A stretch of 42,726 nt of DNA, from the NCBI RefSeq assembly GCF_006385785.1, contig NZ_VFSH01000016.1, positions 1-42,726 of the forward strand, read 5' to 3'. Each line of letters begins with the position of its first letter. Positions within the stretch are counted from its first letter, which is position 1. This document shows, piece after piece, positions 33,720 to 42,661 of this stretch. The position numbers and the translations under genes are program-made. The notes below the pieces were generated by a model that worked only from the letters and a program-made list of their open reading frames with translations, was not told the origin of the DNA and did no database searches. Source of the stretch: Streptococcus shenyangsis. Lineage in GTDB: Bacteria; Bacillota; Bacilli; Lactobacillales; Streptococcaceae.

Positions 33720-34915
33720 TTTTTCTCCCTCAGATAAGCATGGATGGCTTGACGGTCATTTTCCAATTCTCCATCGACAATAGCATATTCAATATCTGTT
33801 AAAATCTCTCCCAAGTCTGGGCCCGGATGATAACCATATTCCTTGATTAAAATACCACCGTTGATTTGGATTTCTTTCTTATCATGAATTGTCAAACTCT
33901 GGTAAGTTTCTGTGATAGCTTGTGGGTTGACTTCTTTTCCTTGAGCCTGACGAAGATTTTCAGCCTGTAAAAGTAAATCCAAGTCAAAGCGGTAACAATC
34001 GCGCTTGCTCAATTCTCCCTTTTCACGCAGAGCCAAAATAGTCAGTAAATCCTGTACCTGCTTGGCAAATTGACGAGAGGTCTTCCAAGCCTTCAAAAAT
34101 GGCTGTGCATCTTTAATCTCCAGAGCCCACAGTAGAGCCGCCCAAGCTTGTTCAGAGGATTCAAAAGTGAAATCATTCTCCAAATCAAACAATCTGTTGA
34201 GCTTATCTTGGCTAGATGCCATATCAGGGAGATAGTCATAAGCTTGACTCTCAACCATGGAAGACAAACCCCTTCTCCAAAACGGAGCCAGCAAGAGTTT
34301 ATCAAACTCGACGAAGGTACGCTCTACAGAAATTTTCTCCAAAAGCGGCGTCAAGATCTTCATAGCTTTAAATGTTTCTGGCTCAAGTTCAAAGCCAAGA
34401 CTGGCCTGAAAACGGAAACCACGCATAATCCGCAAAGCATCTTCGTTGAAACGTTCACTAGCCACTCCAACTGCTCGCAAAACTTGATTTTCCAAATCCT
34501 CTAAACCATGAAACAAGTCAACGATTTCCCCTGTCTCGTCCAAGGCAAAGGCGTTGACTGTAAAATCACGACGCTTGAGGTCTTCTTCTAGCGAACGCAC
34601 AAAGGAAACCGCACTAGGCCTACGATAGTCCACATAGACATCCTCTGTCCGAAAAGTAGTCACCTCATACTCCTCGTCTCCATATAAGACCAAGACAGTT
34701 CCATGTTCAATTCCGATATCGGCTGTTCGTGGGAAAATCTGCTTGGTCTCTTCAGGATAAGAAGACGTCGCTATATCCACATCGTGGATGGGACGATTGA
34801 GAAGGGCATCTCGAACAGAGCCTCCAACAAAATAAGCATCAAAGCCTGCTTCTTTAATTTTTTCTAATACTGGTAAAGCCTTCTGAAATTCAGAAGGCAT
34901 TTTCGTTAATCTCAT
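33716..34915 (-). CDS. cca: CCA-adding enzyme (tRNA nucleotidyltransferase)
   Basis: 399-aa class II CCA-adding enzyme that builds or repairs the 3' CCA of tRNAs. The N-terminal nucleotidyltransferase domain has [12 protein letters not shown] and the metal-binding DVD (HDVDIATS), then the RRDFTVNA motif and the [16 protein letters not shown] segment of motif D/neck. The remaining part is helical body and tail. Length is typical for Gram-positive enzymes. It overlaps dapB upstream and the ABC-F gene downstream by 4 bp each, giving a tight three-gene run. Confidence 0.96.
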   Translation of the reverse strand: MRLTKMPSEFQKALPVLEKIKEAGFDAYFVGGSVRDALLNRPIHDVDIATSSYPEETKQIFPRTADIGIEHGTVLVLYGDEEYEVTTFRTEDVYVDYRRPSAVSFVRSLEEDLKRRDFTVNAFALDETGEIVDLFHGLEDLENQVLRAVGVASERFNEDALRIMRGFRFQASLGFELEPETFKAMKILTPLLEKISVERTFVEFDKLLLAPFWRRGLSSMVESQAYDYLPDMASSQDKLNRLFDLENDFTFESSEQAWAALLWALEIKDAQPFLKAWKTSRQFAKQVQDLLTILALREKGELSKRDCYRFDLDLLLQAENLRQAQGKEVNPQAITETYQSLTIHDKKEIQINGGILIKEYGYHPGPDLGEILTDIEYAIVDGELENDRQAIHAYLREKK

Positions 34916-35679
34916 AATAAGTGTTCTAATCCATAGACAAGCTCATGACGCTTGACAACTTCTTTAATTCCCAAATTCACTCCTGTCATGAAGGAGCTGC
35001 GATCATAGGAGTCATGACGGAGGGTCAATCCTTCTCCCTGATTGCCAAAGATGACTTCCTGATGGGCTACTAAGCCTGGCAAACGAACTGAGTGGATGCG
35101 CATGCCATCAAAATCAGCACCACGGGCACCTGCAATCAATTCTTCCTCATCAGGCGCACCTTGCTGGATTGATTCACGAACTTCTGCCATCAACTCAGCT
35201 GTTTTAATAGCTGTTCCACTCGGAGCATCCTTTTTCTTGTCATGATGGAGCTCGATAATCTCCACATTTGGGAAATATTTGGCAGCCTGCGTAGCAAATT
35301 GCATAAGCAAGACAGCACCCAAGGCAAAGTTAGGGGCAATCAAACCACCCAAATCTTGGGTACGGGAAAATGCTTTTAGTTCTGCAATTTCTTCACTTGT
35401 GAAACCAGTCGTTCCAACTACTGGAGCAAAGCCATTTTCAAGAGCAAAGCGTGTATTTTCATAGGCAACAGTTGGAGTAGTAAAATCTACCCAGACATCC
35501 GCTTCAAAGCCTGCTAAATCAGCCTTATCCTTGAAAACAGGAATTCCTTGCCATTCTGATTCAGACTCAAAGGGATCCAAAACTGCTACCAAGTCCAAGT
35601 CTGAATCATCCAAGACCATCTGACAAGCAGCTTGGCCCATCTTTCCCTTAAAACCAGCAATAATTACTCGAATACTCAT
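34912..35679 (-). CDS. dapB: 4-hydroxy-tetrahydrodipicolinate reductase
   Basis: 255-aa enzyme of the diaminopimelate/lysine pathway, needed for lysine synthesis and, here, for the lysine-containing peptidoglycan of streptococci. The N-terminal dinucleotide-binding motif is GFKGKMGQA. The active-site segment [15 protein letters not shown] contains the catalytic His pair and substrate-binding Lys. AGGAG sits 6 nt before the ATG. It overlaps cca by 4 bp. A long imperfect hairpin (35704-35793) lies in the gap between it and the DegV gene. Confidence 0.96.
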   Translation of the reverse strand: MSIRVIIAGFKGKMGQAACQMVLDDSDLDLVAVLDPFESESEWQGIPVFKDKADLAGFEADVWVDFTTPTVAYENTRFALENGFAPVVGTTGFTSEEIAELKAFSRTQDLGGLIAPNFALGAVLLMQFATQAAKYFPNVEIIELHHDKKKDAPSGTAIKTAELMAEVRESIQQGAPDEEELIAGARGADFDGMRIHSVRLPGLVAHQEVIFGNQGEGLTLRHDSYDRSSFMTGVNLGIKEVVKRHELVYGLEHLL

Positions 35680-35703
35680 CTCTACTCCTGTCTAAGATAC
35701 AAA

Positions 35704-35793
35704 GCCTGTAGGAACACAAAGTGAAAATAGGAGTTCTGATCAAGGAGCGTCTACTCCTTGGAAGAACTATCTTTTTCACACGGGGTTCCAGGC
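35704..35793. repeat. 90-bp imperfect palindrome between degV-family gene and dapB
   Basis: The outer arms GCCTG (35704-35708) and CAGGC (35789-35793) close a long structure. Within it, GTGAAAATAG pairs with CTATCTTTTTCAC allowing small bulges, GTTCT pairs with AGAAC, and CAAGGAG pairs with CTCCTTG around a 6-nt loop. There is no strong U tract after it on the minus strand. It could be a structured leader of dapB, a processing site or a small MITE-like insertion. Confidence 0.55.
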
Positions 35794-35834
35794 GTGTTCA
35801 ACTGCTAACTTCTTAACTAGTCTAAAAGTGCCAA

Positions 35835-36683
35835 CTAAATCACTGGAATATAACCCAGAGCAATACTTCCTGCTCCTAGGTGAGTTCCAATGACACTACC
35901 AAATGTAGCTAGTGAAATATCCGTACCCACTCCAGATTCAAGCAAGTGTTGACGCAATTCTTCAGCCTTTTCAGGAGCATTTCCATGAATGACAATGACC
36001 CGATATTGGCCTGAAGCTGTTGTTTCCTTAATGATTTCAATTAAGCGCTTGGTTGCTTTCTTTTCAGTACGAACTTTTTCGTAAACTTCAATCACACCTT
36101 GATCGTTAAAATAAAGGATTGGCTTAATGCTTAGCAGATTGCCCAAAATCGCAGCCCCATTTGAAAGACGTCCACCTTTCACCAAGTGGTCCAAATCATC
36201 TACCATGATAAAAGCTGACGTACGGCTGATTTGAATGGCTAGCTTATCCTGAATAATGGCAAAATCATCGCCCTGGTCTCGCCAGTTAAAGACACTTTCA
36301 ACCATAATACCCAGCGGAGCACTTGTAATCAAAGTGTCTGGGAAAGCAATGGTCAAGCCCTCATAATCATCCACCATATACTGGATATTTTGGTAAAAAC
36401 CTGAAATTCCAGAAGATAGGAAAAGCCCCAAGGCATGGGTATAGCCTTGTTCTTTGAGCGAAGTTAAGATTTCATCTAACTTGGCAATGCTTGGTTGACT
36501 GGTCTTAGGCAATTCAGAAGCCTGAGCCATTTTTTGATAAAATTCCTCAGCAGTCAGATTGATGCCTTCAACATACTCCTCACCATCAATATTGACAGGA
36601 ATATCCAAGACAAACAAATCTTCTCTTTGCAAGGTCTCTGTACTGAGAAAGGCAGAGGAATCTGTAATAACAGCTAGTTTCAT
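35835..36683 (-). CDS. DegV family fatty-acid-binding protein
   Basis: 282-aa DegV/EDD-fold protein. Family members bind a single fatty acid between two domains, and some act as FakB, the carrier for the fatty acid kinase FakA. Visible motifs are DSSAFLS near the N-terminus, [12 protein letters not shown] (the TSxPS fatty-acid headgroup motif) and [13 protein letters not shown]. It begins 1 bp after the DUF1149 gene stop, so the two are co-transcribed. Which fatty acid it binds cannot be told from the sequence. Confidence 0.92.
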   Translation of the reverse strand: MKLAVITDSSAFLSTETLQREDLFVLDIPVNIDGEEYVEGINLTAEEFYQKMAQASELPKTSQPSIAKLDEILTSLKEQGYTHALGLFLSSGISGFYQNIQYMVDDYEGLTIAFPDTLITSAPLGIMVESVFNWRDQGDDFAIIQDKLAIQISRTSAFIMVDDLDHLVKGGRLSNGAAILGNLLSIKPILYFNDQGVIEVYEKVRTEKKATKRLIEIIKETTASGQYRVIVIHGNAPEKAEELRQHLLESGVGTDISLATFGSVIGTHLGAGSIALGYIPVI

Positions 36684-36684
36684 A

Positions 36685-37059
36685 TTAGAACTCCAAATTG
36701 ATTCCTGGTAAGTCTAATGCAATTTCAGTCACTTCATAAGTCAAACGATTGAGCATATTCAAACATGGACGAGCCAAAGTTTCCACTTCTTCTTGGCTCA
36801 ATTCACTTGGTTCATTGACAATACGACCATCGATATGGTTCACCTGTGAAATGGTTCCACTAATGACAAACTTATCAAATACAATCATAAAACTCAAGAC
36901 AACAATTAAGGAAGTCACTTGATTGTCTTGGTCATGTTGGAGCAATTGGAAGTTTACATCCACCTTGGTTTCAGGAGCTCCATTCTCATTTTCCCATTCA
37001 AAATTACGCGCATCAAAATGATACTGACTAACAAATTCTTGTTCACGTTTAAGATTCAT
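36685..37059 (-). CDS. DUF1149 family protein
   Basis: 124-aa conserved protein of streptococci and relatives with no known function. The sequence fits the DUF1149 family: [23 protein letters not shown] at the start, then alternating beta pattern with [11 protein letters not shown] and a C-terminal [17 protein letters not shown]. The fold resembles SecB-like proteins according to what is known of the family, but that is not visible directly. It lies between glmM and the DegV gene. Confidence 0.85.
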   Translation of the reverse strand: MNLKREQEFVSQYHFDARNFEWENENGAPETKVDVNFQLLQHDQDNQVTSLIVVLSFMIVFDKFVISGTISQVNHIDGRIVNEPSELSQEEVETLARPCLNMLNRLTYEVTEIALDLPGINLEF

Positions 37060-37091
37060 GTCTCTCTCCCTTAGCTACAATATTATAAGCT

Positions 37092-37097
37092 ATTGTA
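37092..37097 (-). promoter_or_regulatory. Possible extended -10 upstream of the DUF1149-degV genes
   Basis: The minus strand reads ATGGTACAAT, an extended -10 of the TGnTACAAT type, about 33 nt before the DUF1149 ATG. No clear -35 was found. Confidence 0.4.
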
Positions 37098-37132
37098 CCA
37101 TAATTTTTTATTTTCATCTAGTTTTCTAGGAT

Positions 37133-38485
37133 TTAGTCAATCCCAATTTCAGCTCGAACTACATCAGCGATGGTATCAACATAGTAGTCCACTTCTTCTG
37201 TTGTAGGCGCTTCTGCCATAACACGTAAGAGGGGCTCTGTTCCACTTGGGCGAACAAGGATACGGCCATTTCCTGCCATTTCTTCTTCCATCTTCTCAAT
37301 GATGGCCTTGATAGCTGGCACTTCCATGGCATTTTCCTTCATGGCATTTTCCACTCGGATATTGACTAATTTTTGTGGATAGATGGTTACTTCTGCGGCC
37401 AGCTCTGACAAGCTCTTACCAGTTTCTTTCATGATTTTCGTCAATTGGACAGCTGATAATTGGCCATCACCTGTGGTATTGTAATCCATCAAAATCACGT
37501 GCCCAGACTGTTCTCCGCCAAGGTTGTAGCCTGATTTTCTCATTTCTTCAACAACGTAGCGGTCACCGACTGCAGTGACTGCCTTGTTAATACCTTCACG
37601 GTCCAAGGCCTTGTGGAAACCAAGGTTAGACATAACAGTTGTCACGATTGTATTTTGGGCCAATTGTCCTTTTTCAGAAAGATATTTTCCGATGATGTAC
37701 ATAATCTTGTCACCATCAACGATATCGCCATTCTCATCAACAGCAATCAAGCGGTCACTGTCTCCATCAAAGGCCAGACCGATAGCTGACCCGCTTTCTT
37801 TGACCACTTCTTGAAGGGATTCTGGGTGGGTTGAACCAACATTAAGGTTGATGTTAAGACCGTCTGGTGTTTCCCCGATAATAGTCAATTGAGCTCCAAG
37901 GTCTGCAAAGATTTGACGGGCACTTGTAGACGCTGCACCGTTTGCTGTGTCCAAGGCAACCTTCATTCCTTCAAGAGGAGTTCCAGTTGAAACAAGATAG
38001 CCTTCATACTTACGCAAGCCTTCTGGATAATCAACTACAGTACCTAGACCTTCTGCACTTGGACGAGGAAGAATGTCTTCCGCAGCATCTAGCAAGGCTT
38101 CAATTTCTGCTTCTTTTTCGTCATCTAGTTTGAAGCCATCCCCACCAAAGAACTTGATTCCATTATCAAGGGCTGGATTGTGGCTAGCAGAAATCATGAC
38201 ACCTGCACTTGCTCCTTCAGTTTTAACCAAGTAAGCTACTGCTGGCGTTGCCAGAACGCCTAGTTTGTATACGTGAATACCAACTGAAAGGAGACCAGCT
38301 ACCAAGGCAGATTCTAGCATTTCTCCTGAAATTCGTGTGTCACGTCCTACAAAGACTTTCGGTGCTTCCGTTTCATGTTGACTAAGAACATAGCCTCCAA
38401 AACGTCCTAGTTTAAAGGCCAATTCTGGTGTTAGTTCTACATTAGCTTCTCCACGGACTCCATCAGTCCCAAAATATTTACCCAT
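37133..38485 (-). CDS. glmM: Phosphoglucosamine mutase GlmM
   Basis: 450-aa enzyme converting glucosamine-6-phosphate to glucosamine-1-phosphate for UDP-GlcNAc and cell-wall synthesis. Motifs: catalytic phosphoserine S101 in ISASHNP, metal-binding DGDSDR, sugar-binding GGEQSGH and phosphate-binding RPSGTEP. Full length for the family. It is the third gene of the conserved cdaA-cdaR-glmM cluster; in other Firmicutes GlmM binds and restrains CdaA. Confidence 0.97.
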   Translation of the reverse strand: MGKYFGTDGVRGEANVELTPELAFKLGRFGGYVLSQHETEAPKVFVGRDTRISGEMLESALVAGLLSVGIHVYKLGVLATPAVAYLVKTEGASAGVMISASHNPALDNGIKFFGGDGFKLDDEKEAEIEALLDAAEDILPRPSAEGLGTVVDYPEGLRKYEGYLVSTGTPLEGMKVALDTANGAASTSARQIFADLGAQLTIIGETPDGLNINLNVGSTHPESLQEVVKESGSAIGLAFDGDSDRLIAVDENGDIVDGDKIMYIIGKYLSEKGQLAQNTIVTTVMSNLGFHKALDREGINKAVTAVGDRYVVEEMRKSGYNLGGEQSGHVILMDYNTTGDGQLSAVQLTKIMKETGKSLSELAAEVTIYPQKLVNIRVENAMKENAMEVPAIKAIIEKMEEEMAGNGRILVRPSGTEPLLRVMAEAPTTEEVDYYVDTIADVVRAEIGID

Positions 38486-38510
38486 TTTTATAAAATCCTT
38501 TTCCTATTTT

Positions 38511-39290
38511 TTAATTCGTTTTTGAACTAGTTGCTTTCGTTGACGAAGATGTCTCCGACGAACTGCTTGTAGTTGAATTTGATGTGCTTGAACTTGGTGT
38601 CACAGGTTTTGTAGTCACCTTCATTGTTGTGTCAAACGGAGTGATAACTGCCGGTAAGACAACCCCATTGCGGTCGATTGCCTGCAAAGGTACTGAACCA
38701 CTGTAATTACCTGTTATGCGTTCGCTAGTTGGTAAAAGCGCAATAACTTTGTCAATCTTAGCTAATGTTTCTTGGTCAGTTGTGACAGAAACTCGTTCAT
38801 TTGACACAGTTACACTATCAATTTGTAACTTGGGATCAATCTGGCTTTGGTCAACTTGCGGAACAACAATCATCTCATCTCGCTTAACCTTCTTCCCAAC
38901 TTTCACTGTGATCTTTTGAGGCGTTGCCACAGCGGTCAATCCACTTGGAAGATTTTCAATATTCAAGGGAACTTCAATCGTTCCAACACTGGCATCCGTC
39001 AAATCAGCAGTAACTTTAAACTTACGAGTACTTTCCTGCATTTCGCTGGCCAAAGTCACACGATTGGCACCTGTCAGCACAACTGAAACTTCTGAAGCAA
39101 AACCACTAATAAAGTATTGACTATTATCATAGTGAATATCGATAGGAACATTTGCTATCGTATTGGTGTAGGTCTCTGATTTGACCTGCCTTGCGGTATT
39201 GCTATTTTGAAAGTTGGTAGACGTTGCATAAATGAATAAGACACAAGCAAAAAAGAGAGATGAAATGATATATAGACTATTTTTTCTCAT
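38511..39290 (-). CDS. cdaR: CdaA regulator CdaR (YbbR-domain protein)
   Basis: 259-aa protein with one N-terminal membrane anchor (YIISSLFFACVLFIYATS) and an extracytoplasmic part made of YbbR domains, recognisable as beta-rich units with INVxL/VTLTG-like patterns. The C-terminus is a Ser/Thr-rich tail (TSSSSETSSSTKATSSK). It modulates the diadenylate cyclase CdaA. Its start overlaps the cdaA 3' end by 14 bp, and glmM begins 25 bp after its stop. Confidence 0.9.
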   Translation of the reverse strand: MRKNSLYIISSLFFACVLFIYATSTNFQNSNTARQVKSETYTNTIANVPIDIHYDNSQYFISGFASEVSVVLTGANRVTLASEMQESTRKFKVTADLTDASVGTIEVPLNIENLPSGLTAVATPQKITVKVGKKVKRDEMIVVPQVDQSQIDPKLQIDSVTVSNERVSVTTDQETLAKIDKVIALLPTSERITGNYSGSVPLQAIDRNGVVLPAVITPFDTTMKVTTKPVTPSSSTSNSTTSSSSETSSSTKATSSKTN

Positions 39291-40134
39291 ATTTCCAACC
39301 TCCTAGCAAACGGTCCTTGAAACTGGCTTTTTCCTCAACAGCTGGCAAAAGAATTGTTCGTAGCTCTGCTTCAAATTCTTCAATCGTCAAGTCATGCTTG
39401 AAGACCCCATTGTAGGTAATAGAAATACCACCTGTTTCCTCTGAGACGATGAAGGTCAAGGCATCAGACACTTCTGATAAACCGATAGCCGCCCGGTGTC
39501 TGGTCCCAAATTCCTTGGAAATCCCTGTACTTTCTGTCAAGGGCAGATAGGCAGAGGTTACCGCAATTCGGTTTTCTCTGATAATCACAGCACCATCGTG
39601 TAGGGGAGTGTTAGGGATAAAAATATTGATGAGAAGTTCAGCCGAAATATTGGCATCCAAAGGAATCCCTGTCGCAATGTATTCTTGCAAGGTCCGAACT
39701 CGTTGAATGGCAACCAGGGCACCTATCTTACGAGGACTCATGTATTCAACTGACTTGACAAAGGAACGAATCATTTGCTCTTCTGCACTTATTTGAGTAG
39801 TAGAAAAGAAATCTGTCGCCCTTCCCAAGCGTTCCAAACCAGTCCGAATCTCTGGAGAGAAGATAACAACCACAGCAATGACTCCATAAGTGATAATCTG
39901 ATTAATCAACCAAGAAATCGTGGTTAAACCAAGGATATTAGCTACAACCTGGGCTAATACAAAAATCAATACCCCCCGCACCAAAATCATAATCTTGGTA
40001 CCAGCTATCGCTTTTGTAAAACGATACAAAACATAAGCCACAATCAAAATATCAAACACATTGATGGCAATACTCCAAGGACTAGAAAACAAGCTAGTCC
40101 AATATTGCAGGTTGGATAATTGTTGAAAGTTCAT
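39277..40134 (-). CDS. cdaA: Diadenylate cyclase CdaA
   Basis: 285-aa membrane enzyme making cyclic di-AMP from two ATP, controlling osmolyte uptake and wall homeostasis. I start at ATG 40134 (MNFQQLSNLQYW), with AGGAG 8 nt upstream; the open frame extends 19 codons further but overlaps the promoter and leader. Three membrane helices fill about residues 20-95. The DAC domain follows, with D180-G181-A182 in HDGAVII and R212-H213-R214 in RHRAAIG, the two active-site motifs. It leads the cdaA-cdaR-glmM operon. Confidence 0.96.
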   Translation of the reverse strand: MNFQQLSNLQYWTSLFSSPWSIAINVFDILIVAYVLYRFTKAIAGTKIMILVRGVLIFVLAQVVANILGLTTISWLINQIITYGVIAVVVIFSPEIRTGLERLGRATDFFSTTQISAEEQMIRSFVKSVEYMSPRKIGALVAIQRVRTLQEYIATGIPLDANISAELLINIFIPNTPLHDGAVIIRENRIAVTSAYLPLTESTGISKEFGTRHRAAIGLSEVSDALTFIVSEETGGISITYNGVFKHDLTIEEFEAELRTILLPAVEEKASFKDRLLGGWKYEKK

Positions 40135-40170
40135 CTGCCGTCTCCTCTCTGTCCAAACACGTTCCTGTCT

Positions 40171-40179
40171 ATTATACCA
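40171..40179 (-). promoter_or_regulatory. Extended -10 promoter of cdaA-cdaR-glmM
   Basis: The minus strand reads TGGTATAAT, an extended -10, about 37 nt before the cdaA start codon. No clear -35. Confidence 0.6.
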
Positions 40180-40247
40180 TTTTTCTGGCATTTTTCCCCT
40201 ATCCTACTTCATTTTAAATTAAGGAAAAAATATGATAAAATAAACTG

Positions 40248-40398
40248 ATACTCAATGAAAATCAAAGAGCAAACTAGGAAGCTAGCCGCAGGTTGCTCAA
40301 AACAATGTTTTGAGGTTGTGGATAGAACTGACGAAATCAGTAACCATAGCTACGGTAAGGCGACGCTGACGTGGTTTGAAGAGATTTTCGAAGAGTAT
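40248..40398. repeat. BOX element, full A-B-C form
   Basis: About 151 bp starting ATACTCAATGAAAATCAAAG and ending TTTTCGAAGAGTAT. It contains CTACGGTAAGGCGACGCTGACG-like sequence (40350-40371), the BOX-PCR primer site, and a middle part with GAACTGACGAAATCAG. It sits 25 bp before the FNR start codon, between the cdaA promoter and the FNR gene, so it would form most of that gene's leader RNA. Confidence 0.92.
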
Positions 40399-40423
40399 GA
40401 CTAGAAAAAACAAAGGAGAAACC

Positions 40424-41392
40424 ATGTCTCAACTCTATGATATTACCATTGTAGGTGGTGGTCCAGTTGGTCTTTTTGCGGCCTTCTATGCCCACCTACG
40501 CCAAGCCAAGGTCCAAATCATCGACTCTCTTCCCCAACTAGGTGGACAACCTGCTATTCTCTATCCTGAAAAGGAAATCCTCGACGTTCCAGGTTTCCCA
40601 AACCTGACTGGAGAAGAGTTGACCAACCGCTTGATTGAACAGCTAAACGGCTTTGATACCCCTATTCATCTCAACGAAACGGTTATTGAGATTGAAAAAC
40701 AAGAAGAAGGCTTTGTAATTACAACTTCTAAAGGGAGTCACCTGTCTAAAACAGTTATCATTGCTATGGGTGGCGGCGCCTTCAAACCACGTCCTCTGGA
40801 ACTAGAAGGCGTTGAGAACTATGAAAATATCCACTACCACGTTTCCAACATCCAGCAATATGCTGGTAAGAAAGTGACGATTCTTGGTGGGGGGGACTCA
40901 GCTGTGGATTGGGCTTTGGCTTTTGAAAAAATCGCGCCAACTACCCTTGTTCACCGCAGAGATAATTTCCGTGCCTTGGAACACAGTGTGCAAGCTTTGC
41001 AAGAATCATCTGTGACCATCAAGACACCATTCGTCCCTAGCCAACTCCTTGGAGATGGAAAAAAGCTTGACAAGTTGGAAATCACAAAAGTAAAATCTGA
41101 TGAAACAGAAACGATTGACTTAGATCACCTCTTTGTCAACTATGGTTTCAAATCTTCTGTTGGTAACCTTAAAAACTGGGGGCTCGACCTCAACCGTCAC
41201 AAGATTATTGTCAACAGCAAACAGGAATCTAGCCAAGCAGGTATCTATGCTATCGGTGACTGTTGCTACTATGACGGAAAAATTGACTTGATTGCGACAG
41301 GTCTCGGAGAAGCTCCAACTGCTGTCAATAATGCTATCAACTACATCGACCCTGAGCAAAAAGTACAACCAAAACACTCTACTAGTTTATAA
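40424..41392 (+). CDS. fnr: Ferredoxin/flavodoxin--NADP(+) reductase, thioredoxin-reductase-like
   Basis: 322-aa FAD/NADPH flavoprotein of the YumC-type FNR family. I start at ATG 40424 with AAAGGAG 5 nt upstream; an upstream in-frame ATG at 40376 falls inside the BOX element and is rejected. FAD-binding motif G11-G12-G13-P-V-G16, NADP-binding ILGGGDSAVDWALA and C-terminal YAIGDCCYYDGKIDLIATG are present. There is no CxxC redox pair as in true thioredoxin reductases. It would supply electrons to ferredoxin or flavodoxin. A terminator follows immediately. Confidence 0.93.
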   Translation: MSQLYDITIVGGGPVGLFAAFYAHLRQAKVQIIDSLPQLGGQPAILYPEKEILDVPGFPNLTGEELTNRLIEQLNGFDTPIHLNETVIEIEKQEEGFVITTSKGSHLSKTVIIAMGGGAFKPRPLELEGVENYENIHYHVSNIQQYAGKKVTILGGGDSAVDWALAFEKIAPTTLVHRRDNFRALEHSVQALQESSVTIKTPFVPSQLLGDGKKLDKLEITKVKSDETETIDLDHLFVNYGFKSSVGNLKNWGLDLNRHKIIVNSKQESSQAGIYAIGDCCYYDGKIDLIATGLGEAPTAVNNAINYIDPEQKVQPKHSTSL

Positions 41393-41397
41393 AAAAG

Positions 41398-41427
41398 AAC
41401 CACGAGTCACATAGGATTCGTGGTTTT
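41398..41427 (+). terminator. Intrinsic terminator of the FNR gene
   Basis: AACCACGA/TCGTGGTT stem (41398-41405 with 41418-41425), extended by further pairs to a 6-nt loop, then TTTT. Confidence 0.85.
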
Positions 41428-41431
41428 AAAA

Positions 41432-41472
41432 TGAACTACACCTCAAAAGTTAGACAGAAATACATCTAACTT
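41432..41472 (+). mobile_element. Remnant of the same IS end
   Basis: TGAACTACACCTCAAAAGTT and the following TAGACAGAAA...ATCTAACTT match the first 40 or so bases of the IS copy at 42606 with a few changes, then the similarity stops before the transposase start. The left arm of the internal hairpin is kept and the right arm has degraded. It is an old, truncated insertion or a solo end. Confidence 0.7.
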
Positions 41473-41627
41473 CTGATATGCAGCCCACCTTCTCTTTGCT
41501 CTTGTTTGAATAAGAAATTTTTTGAAGAATCATTAGATTATACAAAGTATTCATATCAGCCTTTTAAAGCTATATAAAAACTCTCCAACTATTCTATTAT
41601 ACCATGTAAAAAAATAAATAAATAGAC

Positions 41628-41656
41628 TTGTTTTTTTTCTTTTTTTGACGTATACT
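41628..41656 (+). promoter_or_regulatory. Promoter of the two-gene cassette
   Basis: -35 TTGTTT (41628-41633), 17-bp spacer and -10 TATACT (41651-41656). Transcription would begin near 41663, inside the cre-like site. Confidence 0.6.
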
Positions 41657-41661
41657 AATAA

Positions 41662-41676
41662 TAGAAAGCGCTTTAA
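41662..41676 (+). promoter_or_regulatory. cre-like site over the cassette transcription start
   Basis: TAGAAAGCGCTTTAA matches 14 of 15 positions of WWGWAARCGYTWWCW. It begins 6 bp after the -10, covering the expected start point, a position where CcpA represses. Confidence 0.65.
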
Positions 41677-41696
41677 ATAAAATAAAAGGAGGTTTT

Positions 41697-41912
41697 ATGA
41701 GGAAAGTAAATAAGGACATTTTATTCTTAACTGGAATCATAGTTTTATGTTTTGGTTTTTTATTATTTCACATCAACCCCTATTATGCCGAACCCTATGC
41801 GACACTGAAAGAAAGAATAAATTTATTCTTTTGGCAACTATATTGGAGACCTGTAGGAACTCTCAGTATTATTTCGGGTTGCATTATAACTTTCAAAGGA
41901 TTGAAAAAATAA
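41697..41912 (+). CDS. Small membrane protein, 71 aa, first gene of cassette
   Basis: 71 aa with AAAGGAGG 5 nt before the ATG. Two hydrophobic segments (about 8-24 and 50-66) are separated by a roughly 25-residue loop rich in Tyr and charged residues; the C-terminus is FKGLKK. No family recognised. It precedes a secreted-protein gene by 30 bp and shares its promoter, so it might help export, anchor or neutralise that product; this is only inference from position and size. Confidence 0.75.
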   Translation: MRKVNKDILFLTGIIVLCFGFLLFHINPYYAEPYATLKERINLFFWQLYWRPVGTLSIISGCIITFKGLKK

Positions 41913-41922
41913 TCTTTTACTC

Positions 41923-41946
41923 ATGAAGAAAGTAAATTTGTTATGA
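41923..41946 (+). other. Possible 7-codon coupling minicistron
   Basis: ATG at 41923 opens a frame encoding MKKVNLL and stops at TGA 41944-41946, overlapping the ATG (41943) of the next gene as ATGA. The next gene has no good Shine-Dalgarno of its own. The first 15 bases match the first 15 of the preceding gene (41697-41711) at 14 positions. Confidence 0.35.
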
Positions 41947-42518
41947 TTAAACTGAAACTATTGTTTTTCTCTCTACTATCAAGTCTATTATTCTTAGTCA
42001 CAACATCTACGGTTTTTGCTGATGTCTATCCTGGTACAAATTATGAAATTGTATCTAATCGTATTGTAAAAGATATCAACACAGGAGAGTTATTGTCATT
42101 TTATACGACTGAACTTAGAGACGCCTATTTAGAGTCTAAATCTACGTATCAGACTCGTTCTAATGCAACTGGTGTTGCAGACTATAGAACTAAATACTCT
42201 CACTCTTACAAGAAAAGCACCACATCAGGTCCTGTAAGTTCAACTGCCTATGGTGGAAAAGCTGGAGCTACTCTGACTGTAGGTGCAGGTGTTAGCTTTT
42301 CTGCTCCGGAGTCTGGAGCTGGACTTAGTTTAAATCACTCAGTCTCCCATAACGTACCACCCTACACTTATGGTTATATTAGACTAAAAGCATCTTACAC
42401 AGTAAACGTTCGTAAACTAGAAGTTAGATACTTAGGCACCAACAAATGGGTTCCAGCTGGTGAAACCTCTACTATATCGAATGTTAGCGTTTGGAGCGAA
42501 CTGGTCACTTGGAAATAA
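41943..42518 (+). CDS. Secreted protein of unknown function, 191 aa
   Basis: 191 aa with a clear signal peptide (MIKLKLLFFSLLSSLLFLVT, cleavage expected after TVFA, mature start DVYPG). The mature part of about 165 aa has no Cys and no membrane segment. It is rich in Ser, Thr, Gly and Tyr, with alternating polar/apolar stretches in the second half (GATLTVGAGVSFS, GLSLNHSVSHNVPPYTYGYI, LKASYTVNVRKLEVRY), suggesting beta-strands. No LPXTG, no choline-binding repeats and no catalytic motif seen. I do not recognise the family. It may be a secreted toxin- or bacteriocin-like protein or an adhesin. The ribosome-binding site is weak and translation may be coupled to the minicistron. Confidence 0.75.
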   Translation: MIKLKLLFFSLLSSLLFLVTTSTVFADVYPGTNYEIVSNRIVKDINTGELLSFYTTELRDAYLESKSTYQTRSNATGVADYRTKYSHSYKKSTTSGPVSSTAYGGKAGATLTVGAGVSFSAPESGAGLSLNHSVSHNVPPYTYGYIRLKASYTVNVRKLEVRYLGTNKWVPAGETSTISNVSVWSELVTWK

Positions 42519-42551
42519 CTCATTAGAGACTGGGTAAAAACTCAATTTCAG

Positions 42552-42574
42552 GAGAAAATGAAATAAATTTTCTC
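42552..42574 (+). terminator. Possible terminator hairpin after the secreted-protein gene
   Basis: GAGAAAAT (42552-42559) and ATTTTCTC (42567-42574) form a perfect 8-bp stem with a 7-nt loop, 33 bp after the stop. There is no U tract, so it is weak evidence. Confidence 0.4.
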
Positions 42575-42612
42575 ACAATAAAACGCATAGTATTACGGTT
42601 CAAGTTGAACTG

Positions 42613-42653
42613 CACCCCAAAAGTTAGACAGAAAAAATCTAACTTTTGGGGTG
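42613..42653 (+). terminator. Stem-loop in IS leader, terminator-like
   Basis: 16-bp perfect arms at 42613-42628 and 42638-42653 with a 9-nt loop, followed by TTTTT just before the transposase ATG at 42662. Same structure as in the left copy. Confidence 0.7.
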
Positions 42654-42661
42654 TTTTTATT

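Larger units (their letters stand above)
41473..41696. other. AT-rich spacer and promoter region ahead of the secreted-protein cassette
   Basis: About 220 bp, very AT-rich, with no gene seen. It carries the promoter (41628-41656), the cre-like site (41662-41676) and the AAAGGAGG ribosome-binding site of the following gene. Confidence 0.6.

Noticed and set aside
35704..35793. T-box or lysine riboswitch for dapB
   Set aside because: The minus strand has CCTGGAACCCCGTG, only loosely similar to the T-box core AGGGTGGNACCGCG, and no specifier loop or lysine aptamer landmarks were seen.
40376..40423. Upstream in-frame start of the FNR gene
   Set aside because: It lies within the BOX element; ATG 40424 has AAAGGAG at the right distance and gives the usual N-terminus.
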